A stretch of DNA of 9,603 nucleotides from the NCBI GenBank assembly GCA_018814465.1, contig JAHIZR010000225.1:1-9603 (forward strand), given 5' to 3'. Under the pieces are notes generated by a model. That model was not told the origin of the DNA, ran no database searches, and saw nothing but the letters and a program-made list of their open reading frames with translations. A program made the position numbers and the translations under genes. The DNA comes from a bacterium (GTDB lineage: Bacteria > Electryoneota > RPQS01). This document shows positions 1-5,790 of this stretch, in pieces (position 1 is the first letter of the stretch; each line of letters starts with the position of its first letter).

Positions 1-1
1 C

Positions 2-649
2 CATGCAAAGAGTGCAAACAGGATCGCGCTCATTTCCATGCTGTGCGGTTTTGTGGTGCTGGAGAGCCTCCCCGCGATCCTTGTCAATCATAATTATGAA
101 GCTTCCATTGACCGCTTCAAGACATTACTCGCGATCGACAAATCACGGGCGGCATACGGCTGGGAGAATTTGGCGCTGCATTATCAACGGCGGGGGATGA
201 TCGAAAACCGCCTGGATGCGTGGCAGCACGCGGCAGAGATCGAGCGCAATCCTCGCTATATTTTCAATTATGCGGATGCGCTGAAGCTGGCGGGCCGGTT
301 GGACGACGCGATCCCCTATTATATCGAAGCGGCGCTGATGATGAAGGATTCCGAGATCAAGATTTATCGCGAGCAGTTGCTGTATATTTCGGCAGCCTTG
401 ATTGTGGACGAGAAATTCGACAAGGCGCGCGAGGTGCTTGATGTGGCGGCGGAGATTATGCCGGACAATGACTATCCGCGTCGGCTCCTTTTTATGCTGG
501 ATGATGCGGTAGTGGTAGACAGCCTGATCAAGGCTGAAGACTATGAGGGAGCGAAAGCCGCGACTCTGGCCTCGCGAGAAAAAGACCCGCAGAATTCCTA
601 CTGGGTGGAAATCCATAGTAAGATCAAGCGACTGCAGGGAAGAGAATAG
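2..649 (+). CDS. Membrane-anchored TPR protein, C-terminal part (5' truncated)
   Basis: The reading frame is open from base 2 to a TAG at 647-649 and gives 215 visible residues; the gene begins outside the window. The ATG at 38 is probably internal, because the frame stays open before it and it falls inside a hydrophobic stretch (visible residues ~8-28, RIALISMLCGFVVLESLPAI) that looks like the end of a transmembrane helix. After it comes a chain of helical TPR-like repeats. Examples are GWENLALHYQRRG..ENRLDAW (~53-80), YIFNYADALKLAGRLDDAI (~86-105) and a third unit with EKFDKAREVLDVAAEIMPD (~130-150), then a weaker fourth unit ending at EKDPQN. TPRs bind other proteins. A final membrane helix followed by TPRs is seen in membrane glycosyltransferases of the TMTC/GT39 type and in other scaffold proteins; with the front missing, the catalytic part, if any, cannot be seen. 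It converges on the gene at 841-2052 and is not part of the secreted array. Confidence 0.75.
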   Translation, partial: HAKSANRIALISMLCGFVVLESLPAILVNHNYEASIDRFKTLLAIDKSRAAYGWENLALHYQRRGMIENRLDAWQHAAEIERNPRYIFNYADALKLAGRLDDAIPYYIEAALMMKDSEIKIYREQLLYISAALIVDEKFDKAREVLDVAAEIMPDNDYPRRLLFMLDDAVVVDSLIKAEDYEGAKAATLASREKDPQNSYWVEIHSKIKRLQGRE

Positions 650-661
650 CTGAACACACAA

Positions 662-780
662 GCTTCCGGCCGGGTTGCGGGAGATGACGATCACCCATAT
701 TATTGAAACCTATGCGCTGCTCAGTCCGGCTCGGCGACTAAAGAATCCCCCTTTATCCCCCCGTGAACGGGCGGAGATAA
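662..780 (+). repeat. Intergenic ~120 bp repeat, copy A
   Basis: This noncoding stretch aligns with 2421-2542 over almost its whole length, at about three quarters identity by eye. Shared blocks include CCGGCCGGGTTGCG, TATTGAAA, CGCTGCT, TCCGGCTCGGCGAC, ATCCCC and CGTGAACGG. Near its right end CCCGTGAACGGG can fold into a small hairpin. It starts just after the stop of the TPR gene and abuts the hairpin at 784-813. It looks like a dispersed intergenic element of unknown function; no coding potential is evident. Confidence 0.7.
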
Positions 781-783
781 GAG

Positions 784-813
784 AAGCCCTCTGTCGATGA
801 AGACAGAGGGCTT
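784..813. terminator. Bidirectional hairpin terminator between convergent genes
   Basis: AAGCCCTCTGTC (784-795) pairs perfectly with GACAGAGGGCTT (802-813) around a 6-nt loop, giving a 12-bp stem. On the plus strand it is followed by ATTATAT and on the minus strand by CTCTTATCT, so the U-tracts are only moderate. It lies 27 nt past the stop of the minus-strand gene at 841-2052 and 134 nt past the stop of the plus-strand TPR gene, so it probably ends both transcripts. Confidence 0.75.
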
Positions 814-840
814 ATTATATGCAAGTGTTAAGAAGCAGGT

Positions 841-2052
841 TTATTTGACGAGCATCAGCTTTCGAACCGCGGAGAAGTCGCCGGCAGTCAACTGATAGAA
901 ATAAGTTCCGGTTGAAAGATCGGCGGCATTAAACTCAACCGTGTGCAAGCCTGAGTTCACAGTGCCGTTAACCAGCACGGCCACTTCACGACCCATCATA
1001 TCAAAGATGGCCAGTCTGACCAATCCCGCTTCGGGCAGCTTGAAGGAAATCGAAGTGGTCGGGTTGAAGGGATTCGGGTAGTTCTGGAATAGATCATATT
1101 CGGTTACTTCAGCGGCGGAACCGGTTGCTGAAGCGGTGACGATTTGATCGAAGACATTACTGGAGCCGTCGAAATCATGGTTTGACAGGCGATAGCTGTA
1201 AATCGTGCCGGGGACAACCGCCGCATCATTGTAGATGTATTCGTATCCGGCAGCGCTGTTGCCGTAGCTGTTGACTTGCGCGATCGTATTCCATGAGGTT
1301 CCGGCGCTGCGTTCAATCGAGTAGTACTCGACATCCGCTTCCGATGCCGTGTTCCAGCGCAGGGTAATACTGTTCTCGTTTGCGATGGCTTCAAAGCCGA
1401 CGAGTTCGACAGGCAGTTCCTTGTCGCAATCTTCTTCGACGAGGTCTCCGTTATTGTGTGTGCCGTCGACGAAATTCTCGTTGATGTCGGCGATCACATC
1501 ACTCAGGTTGGAAATCGAAGTGCCGGCAGGCAGAATGGATGGATTGCCGCCTAAGACTTCGTTGGCGAGAGCGAATAACTCCTGAACCGTCATACCGGTG
1601 AACGGCTCGCCCGGCTGCGGCACTGAGTGCTTATAGTAAAGGTCACCGAGCGGACCGAAGCCGGGGACATTCGCCGAGACCATACCCATCGTTACCGCAA
1701 GAGCAGTTACCTGTCCGGCGAAAACACCGGCTTCCGTATCTCCAACAGGATCAACGTAGTCTTGAGTAAGCATATCCGGCGTACCACCAGTCACAAGAAA
1801 AGTAGCAACTGCCGCTGATGAAGTAAAAGTAATCGTATAGATTCCGCCGACTACCAAACCTCCCGGGAAAGCGGCGTTCCAGTTATTATCGCGAATACAG
1901 CCGGGGTTATTGCCGTTGCAGTTGCCGCCCCATCCGCCCTGAGTTTGGGTGCGGTAGCCTTCCGGCATGCAGGGATCGTACTGTGCAAATGCAGACACCG
2001 CTGTAAGGGTCAGTATTGCAAGTGTTAAAACAAGAGTCGTCAGTTTTCTCAT
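841..2052 (-). CDS. Secreted protein with unnamed N-terminal domain, FN3-like module and type IX sorting tail
   Basis: A 403-residue protein. Residues 1-23 form a Sec signal peptide (MRK, then a Leu/Thr/Ala-rich core, cleavage after AFA). Residues ~24-205 are a domain I recall in other exported FCB proteins but cannot name. It opens with GYRTQTQGGWG and three nearby cysteines (28, 45, 52), continues with FPGGLVVGG, YTITFTSSAAVATFL and VFAGQVTALAV, and ends with INENFVDGT. Residues ~212-308 resemble an FN3-like module (LPVELVGFEA, then LRWNTASEADVEYYSIER). Residues ~318-403 are the type IX sorting tail: FQNYPNPFNPTTSI, MMGREVAVLVNG, STGTYFYQL, final LVK. The start is supported by GAAAGG (2062-2067) 9 nt upstream. 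A surface or released product is expected. No catalytic motif was seen, so ligand binding or a structural role is inference. It is the last gene of the array and ends at the 784-813 hairpin. Confidence 0.92.
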   Translation of the reverse strand: MRKLTTLVLTLAILTLTAVSAFAQYDPCMPEGYRTQTQGGWGGNCNGNNPGCIRDNNWNAAFPGGLVVGGIYTITFTSSAAVATFLVTGGTPDMLTQDYVDPVGDTEAGVFAGQVTALAVTMGMVSANVPGFGPLGDLYYKHSVPQPGEPFTGMTVQELFALANEVLGGNPSILPAGTSISNLSDVIADINENFVDGTHNNGDLVEEDCDKELPVELVGFEAIANENSITLRWNTASEADVEYYSIERSAGTSWNTIAQVNSYGNSAAGYEYIYNDAAVVPGTIYSYRLSNHDFDGSSNVFDQIVTASATGSAAEVTEYDLFQNYPNPFNPTTSISFKLPEAGLVRLAIFDMMGREVAVLVNGTVNSGLHTVEFNAADLSTGTYFYQLTAGDFSAVRKLMLVK

Positions 2053-2420
2053 TCGAATCGCCTTTCTATCTCAATTATCGAATCATCGAATTCGGTTGAG
2101 TGACAATCTAATTGAGACTTTGCGAAACTCCAAGGCGATACGGTTCTCTATTTGAGCACTTGCATGTTAAAGCGATTTTTTAAAGTGTAGTAACTATAAT
2201 CACAGCACGGGTTACAGCTATATTAAGTATAACTGGAAGGAGTTATTTGATTGCCTGATTGATTTTGTACTAAAACTCCCGAATTTCGTACCTCTCTTTC
2301 AAGAGTCAGTAGAGAGCATAAGAGTGACAGGTGCAATAGTATTTGTAAAGTACAGGTGACCCATCGTGCCTCCTCGCCACGTTGGAAAGAGAGCAGAGAG
2401 ACCCCCCACTTTTTCGGACT
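2053..2420. other. Intergenic upstream region of the 403-aa gene
   Basis: No credible gene was found in this A+T-richer stretch. It should hold the promoter and leader of the 841-2052 gene. The SD lies at 2062-2067 on the minus strand, and a weak promoter candidate is at 2105-2133. The 10-mer ctatattaag at 2218-2227 recurs at 5398-5407 upstream of the 910-aa gene, but at a different distance from the start. Nothing else could be assigned. Confidence 0.6.
2105..2133 (-). promoter_or_regulatory. Weak sigma70-like promoter candidate for the 403-aa gene
   Basis: Reading the minus strand, TTGGAG (2128-2133) is followed after 17 nt by TAGATT (2105-2110), which is 4 of 6 to TATAAT. The -35 sits in a CTTGGAGTT 9-mer also found upstream of the 910-aa gene (5444-5452). 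The match is poor enough that this is only a candidate. Confidence 0.25.
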
Positions 2421-2542
2421 GCTTTCCGGCCGGGTTGCGCGAGAAAACGATCTCCCCTGCTATTGAAAACGGTCGCTGCTTAATCCGGCTCGGCGACAAA
2501 AGAGATCCCCTTTGTATTCCCCTCGTGAACGGGGGGAAAGTA
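2421..2542 (+). repeat. Intergenic ~120 bp repeat, copy B
   Basis: Second copy of the element at 662-780, in the same orientation. It runs from GCTTTCCGGCCGGGTTGCG through TATTGAAAAC and TCCGGCTCGGCGAC to CCCCTCGTGAACGGGG, where a short G/C stem can form. It again directly abuts a hairpin terminator (2551-2581), so both copies sit on the distal side of a terminator. The short reading frames across it share the translated string RNPAG on the minus strand, which simply reflects the repeat. Confidence 0.7.
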
Positions 2543-2550
2543 AAAACAGA

Positions 2551-2581
2551 AACCCCCGCCGATCGCGATTCGGCGGGGGTT
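2551..2581 (-). terminator. Rho-independent terminator of the 910-aa gene
   Basis: AACCCCCGCCGA (2551-2562) pairs perfectly with TCGGCGGGGGTT (2570-2581) around a 7-nt loop. On the minus strand the stem is followed by TCTGTTTTTAC, a good U-rich tract, 45 nt after the TAA of the 2626-5358 gene. The sequence is nearly identical to the terminator at 5709-5738. Confidence 0.88.
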
Positions 2582-2589
2582 CATATTTT

Positions 2590-2606
2590 GCCTGCGGGGA
2601 GCAGGC
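2590..2606 (-). other. Small 3'-UTR hairpin between stop codon and terminator
   Basis: GCCTGC (2590-2595) pairs with GCAGGC (2601-2606) around a 5-nt loop. It lies 19 nt after the stop and just before the GC-rich terminator. The 652-aa gene has an equivalent, differently sequenced hairpin at 5748-5763, so the position is kept although the bases differ. A role in transcript end processing or stability is inference. Confidence 0.45.
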
Positions 2607-2612
2607 GTTCAC

Positions 2613-2635
2613 GATGAAGTGAATGTTACTTCATC
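2613..2635 (-). repeat. Inverted repeat spanning the stop codon of the 910-aa gene
   Basis: GATGAAGT (2613-2620) and ACTTCATC (2628-2635) form a perfect 8-bp inverted repeat with a 7-nt spacer. The TAA stop (complement of 2626-2628) lies at the edge of the right arm. The same arms and spacer length occur at 5768-5790 around the stop of the 652-aa gene. Confidence 0.6.
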
Positions 2636-5358
2636 AGGACCATCTTCATTTGCGCGGTGAAGCCATTGGCTTCCATGCGATACAGATAGAGTCCGGAAGT
2701 CAGGTTGGCGGCATCGAAGCTGACAACATGACGACCCGCATCCATCGTGCCGTTGACGAGGGAGGCGACTTCCTGACCGAGCACGTTGTACACGGACAGG
2801 GTGACGAATCCGGATTCAACCATATCGAAGGCGATGCTGGTTTCGGGGTTGAAGGGATTCGGGAAGTTCTGATGCAGAGCGTATTCGGTGATGGTCGCGC
2901 TGTTAAAGGACGGAGTGGCTTCCACAGTGGAAAGCTCAGTGCGGCTGCCGTCCATGCCAACCATCATCAGCGCGTAGGTATAGGTCGTGCCGTTTTCGAC
3001 ATTGCCGTCGGTCCAAGCATACTCGGCGCCATTGGCAGTGTTGCGGGCTTCTACCGTGTAGACCAGCTCGCTGTTACGGAGGACTTCAAAGTTGCTGACG
3101 TCGGTCTCGGAAGCGGTGTTCCAATTCAGCGCGATAGAACCATCATTTGCCGTTGCGGTGAAGGAGGCCAGTTCGACGGGCAGAATGACGTCACTGCCGA
3201 CTTCGCCAGCGGCACCCTGCTCAACACAAGGATAATCGAGGTCGGTGAACTCAGGCATGCCATGTCCCGGCCAATCAGCGGGATTCCAGGATTCGTAGGT
3301 CACTTCTTCATCGCAGACTTCGCAGACAGCCATGATAAAGCCGCCGGGGGCGATGGTATAGCCGCCGGTATCGGTCGGGTAGCCATTATCTTCGGCGAGG
3401 GTGGTTCCGATGAGATCCATGCTCTCGTTGTAAGCAAGAATAACGTTGCCGCCGGTCGCGTGAGTGCTGCCATTAGAATCCATGAGGATGCCGCCGGTGG
3501 TGGTCAGGTCGAGAGCGGTTCCGAAGACATCGACACCAGTGATGTATGCAGAGGTACTGATAATTCGGGCACGCGGGCGGAAGGTGTTCAGTCCCTTGCT
3601 CTTGATGAAGAGCCAGCCGGAATAGCTGCCATCGAGACCGATAGTAACCGTAGGCTTGGAATCATAAGATGTGCTGGAACTCCAGCCGTATGTGTCTGTG
3701 TAATGGAAGGGGTTATAGCTTCCACTGTACACCTTCAGCTGAACATCTTCACCAGCAGCATCCGTCCAGTTTTCGATTGTGATGTGAACCGCGAAGGGGA
3801 TTGCTTCGTCAGTTGCATCGCCATCCCAGCAAAGCGGGGCGACGTCACAGGTGATGGTCGGAGAAACAAAGGTATCAAACGGATTGGTCAGGGCGGGTCC
3901 GGGGAAGCTTGTGGAAGTGGCTTCCAGAATAACGCCGGTATCCAGAGCATCATAGAGCAGATTGTAGAAATTGGATTGACCATTCGCGCTCATAATCGTC
4001 AGACCAGTGACAGCACTCAGATTGCCGATACCGGTGTTGACCGACAGGGTGATATTCTCATCCGGCCAGTCTTCGTCCACGCCGCCGTTTTCATCCACAA
4101 AACCGGCACGGACGAGGAAGGATTGATTCACACCGACCAGCGCGGGTGGCTGGGTAGTGATGCCGATCGCGGTGGCGACGACATCGATTTCATTATTCAG
4201 ATCGCCGGACTCAACAACCGGATCGGTAAGATCAAAGAAAGCACCGGTCGGGTCAACGGTAAAGTTCGCCGGGCCGAGATCAAACTCGAGGCGGGAGTGA
4301 TCCGCGTAGTAAGGCAGCGGATTCAGCCAGACTGCCAGTTCCAGATTTACGGCCGCGCCGCCGTCAGTCAGAACCAAGGCAGGAACAAAACTGAACACAA
4401 TGCTGGATGAGTTGATCGTTCCGACATAGGTATTGGTGCCGTCGAACAGTTCAGCTCCGGCCAGTGCGACCGTCCAGGAGATGTCATTCATATCGCCCTG
4501 AACGAAGGTAAGTCCGTCAATGATTGTATTCTGAGCAAGACCGCCATCACCTGCGTCATAAATCTGGCAGGTATGAACGATCTGCTTTTCGGCTTGGGTA
4601 TCAACCAAGGAACTGATCGTGGTCTGGGCACCGACACCACTGGCGATGACGTGCGCGTCTGATTCGTTGGTCGGACCGCCAGCTTCGCCATCGACACGGA
4701 TGTTGTCGTAAGCGATTTCTTCATCGCCGGATTCAAAGCGGGTTACAACTTTGACGACCATATTGTCGCCGGTTCCGGGCACATTAAAGGTGTAGTCCTG
4801 GAAGTTGGCATAGTCGCTGATTTCGACATCACCATGTCCGTCGAGATCCAAGTCTTGTCCAAACTTTCCATTTGAAGAGTCGGCGAGACTGACGAGAGTG
4901 AATTGCCCAATCAGGACATCAGCACCTCCGTCAATGCTGACATACACTTTCAAATAGTCGCCATTACCCTGGGAAGCGGTATCATACTTATTTGCATCCT
5001 TAGCATTGAGTGCAATCGTTACCGTCAGATTGTTGTAGCCAGCTACTGATACTGCGTCTATCGCAACGGTATGGATACCATCCGAAGGCAGTGGGGTGCT
5101 GCCGTTCGTGTCTTCACCACCGATAAACCAGTCGCCATCAATGGAACCGAGCGCGACTGTAAAACCGGAAGGCAGAGTACCGGTTGCATCGACGTGCAGG
5201 AAATAATCGGTGGCTGTTGCGCCTTGTGCGAATCCGGGCGTACAAGTATAACCGGTCGTCGTCTCGAAGCTTTCTGCGCCGAGCTGAACCGCCATAGCGG
5301 GAATAGCCAGCAGAGTTGCCAGAATGGTCAGGATCAAAAATGTCTTTACATGTTTCAT
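2626..5358 (-). CDS. Large multi-domain secreted protein with type IX sorting tail
   Basis: A 910-residue protein. Signal peptide 1-23 (MKHVK, hydrophobic core, AMA). Residues ~24-224 look like a beta-rich, jelly-roll-like domain starting LGAESFETTTGY, with DWFIGGEDT and ending YDNIRVDGE. Residues ~228-375 are another beta-rich segment (TTISSLVDTQ, then YDAGDGGLAQNTIIDGLTF) of a type common in exported FCB proteins. Residues ~395-495 resemble a bacterial Ig-like domain (GITTQPPALVGVNQSF). Residues ~503-700 are not recognised; they include CDVAPLCWDGD near 503 and a CEVC pair near 677-680. An FN3-like module spans ~724-815 (LPVELASFTA, LNWNTASETDVSNFEVLR), and the sorting tail ~826-910 (HQNFPNPFNPETSI, VLGQEVASLVNG, TSGLYLYRM, VLMK). 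The start is fixed by GGAGGT (5367-5372) with 8-nt spacing. It has its own terminator and shares the FN3-plus-tail ending with the 403-aa gene. No catalytic site was recognised; a surface or released binding/structural protein is the inference. Confidence 0.93.
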   Translation of the reverse strand: MKHVKTFLILTILATLLAIPAMAVQLGAESFETTTGYTCTPGFAQGATATDYFLHVDATGTLPSGFTVALGSIDGDWFIGGEDTNGSTPLPSDGIHTVAIDAVSVAGYNNLTVTIALNAKDANKYDTASQGNGDYLKVYVSIDGGADVLIGQFTLVSLADSSNGKFGQDLDLDGHGDVEISDYANFQDYTFNVPGTGDNMVVKVVTRFESGDEEIAYDNIRVDGEAGGPTNESDAHVIASGVGAQTTISSLVDTQAEKQIVHTCQIYDAGDGGLAQNTIIDGLTFVQGDMNDISWTVALAGAELFDGTNTYVGTINSSSIVFSFVPALVLTDGGAAVNLELAVWLNPLPYYADHSRLEFDLGPANFTVDPTGAFFDLTDPVVESGDLNNEIDVVATAIGITTQPPALVGVNQSFLVRAGFVDENGGVDEDWPDENITLSVNTGIGNLSAVTGLTIMSANGQSNFYNLLYDALDTGVILEATSTSFPGPALTNPFDTFVSPTITCDVAPLCWDGDATDEAIPFAVHITIENWTDAAGEDVQLKVYSGSYNPFHYTDTYGWSSSTSYDSKPTVTIGLDGSYSGWLFIKSKGLNTFRPRARIISTSAYITGVDVFGTALDLTTTGGILMDSNGSTHATGGNVILAYNESMDLIGTTLAEDNGYPTDTGGYTIAPGGFIMAVCEVCDEEVTYESWNPADWPGHGMPEFTDLDYPCVEQGAAGEVGSDVILPVELASFTATANDGSIALNWNTASETDVSNFEVLRNSELVYTVEARNTANGAEYAWTDGNVENGTTYTYALMMVGMDGSRTELSTVEATPSFNSATITEYALHQNFPNPFNPETSIAFDMVESGFVTLSVYNVLGQEVASLVNGTMDAGRHVVSFDAANLTSGLYLYRMEANGFTAQMKMVLMK

Positions 5359-5423
5359 TCGGATCTACCTCCAAAATTCAACGTTTATCAATTGCTACTA
5401 TATTAAGCCTACTATTTCTTCTA

Positions 5424-5451
5424 ACTATAGCAAGATAAGTAATAACTCCAA
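5424..5451 (-). promoter_or_regulatory. Candidate sigma70-type promoter of the 910-aa gene
   Basis: On the minus strand TTGGAG (5446-5451) is followed after 16 nt by TATAGT (5424-5429), 5 of 6 to TATAAT. This would give a leader of roughly 60 nt carrying the strong GGAGGT SD. Bacteroidota-style TAnnTTTG was not evident here. Candidate only. Confidence 0.35.
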
Positions 5452-5609
5452 GTTTGGCAATAGTCTTCGTCCATCAAATGAAAGTTAGCCATTGATTTTA
5501 CTCATTGATTATCAGCTAATTAGACTTCATTGGGATAGTATTAGAGGCTAAAAAGAGAGTGCGGGTCAGCAGTGGTCGGTGGGGAGAAGGAATGGAAGTG
5601 GAAAGCGGG

Positions 5610-5654
5610 ATTCCGGATAACTCGCTTCCGAAGACTGCAGCGAGTTTCCGGAAT
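5610..5654. repeat. REP-like palindrome in the intergenic region
   Basis: ATTCCGGATAACTCGCT (5610-5626) pairs with AGCGAGTTTCCGGAAT (5639-5654), a 16-bp stem with one bulged base and a 12-nt loop. The outer ends GGATTCC...GGAATGAC resemble the widespread class of bacterial dispersed palindromes of the form GTCATTCC...GGAATCC. There is no good U-tract, so it is not an obvious terminator. It lies between the terminator of the 652-aa gene and the promoter region of the 910-aa gene. Confidence 0.65.
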
Positions 5655-5708
5655 GACAATGCTCCCTCCATTTGTCTTCGACGAAATAGGGGGGAATGAA
5701 GAAGCAAA

Positions 5709-5738
5709 AACCCCCGCCGATCGCGAATCGGCGGGGGT
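5709..5738 (-). terminator. Rho-independent terminator of the 652-aa gene
   Basis: ACCCCCGCCGAT (5710-5721) pairs perfectly with ATCGGCGGGGGT (5727-5738) around a 5-nt loop. On the minus strand the stem runs into TTTTGCTTC, 43 nt after the TAA of the 5781-7739 gene. Apart from about two positions it matches the terminator at 2551-2581, including the central TCGCGA. Confidence 0.88.
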
Positions 5739-5747
5739 CAATTATGC

Positions 5748-5763
5748 GTCTGCTAATGCAGAC
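5748..5763 (-). other. Small 3'-UTR hairpin between stop codon and terminator
   Basis: GTCTGC (5748-5753) pairs with GCAGAC (5758-5763) around the loop TAAT. It sits 17 nt after the stop of the 652-aa gene and before its terminator, matching the arrangement at 2590-2606. Confidence 0.45.
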
Positions 5764-5767
5764 AAGC

Positions 5768-5790
5768 GATGAAGTTAATATTACTTCATC
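5768..5790 (-). repeat. Inverted repeat spanning the stop codon of the 652-aa gene
   Basis: GATGAAGT (5768-5775) and ACTTCATC (5783-5790) form an 8-bp inverted repeat with a 7-nt spacer; the TAA is the complement of 5781-5783. It is identical in arms, spacing and placement to 2613-2635, although the spacer differs at two bases and the flanking UTR has diverged. Confidence 0.6.

Noticed and set aside
38..40. ATG as the start of the TPR protein
   Set aside because: The frame stays open to base 2 and this Met falls inside the hydrophobic segment, with no SD in the preceding bases.
143..694. 183-codon minus-strand frame over the TPR gene
   Set aside because: It overlaps the TPR coding region and begins inside the intergenic repeat. 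Its translation resembles no protein family.
662..2581. CRISPR array
   Set aside because: The repeats are two ~120 bp copies separated by a gene, with no short regularly spaced units and no cas genes.
2299..2617. Short frames on both strands in the intergenic region
   Set aside because: They are composed largely of repeat copy B and terminator sequence. The shared RNPAG string comes from the repeat, and no SD or family resemblance was found.
2623..4410. 595-codon open frame on the plus strand, opposite the 910-aa gene
   Set aside because: It is in exact codon-to-codon register with the minus-strand gene, so it stays open only because TTA, CTA and TCA codons are rare there. It has no SD, no signal peptide and no recognisable domain, while the opposite strand has all the marks of a real gene.
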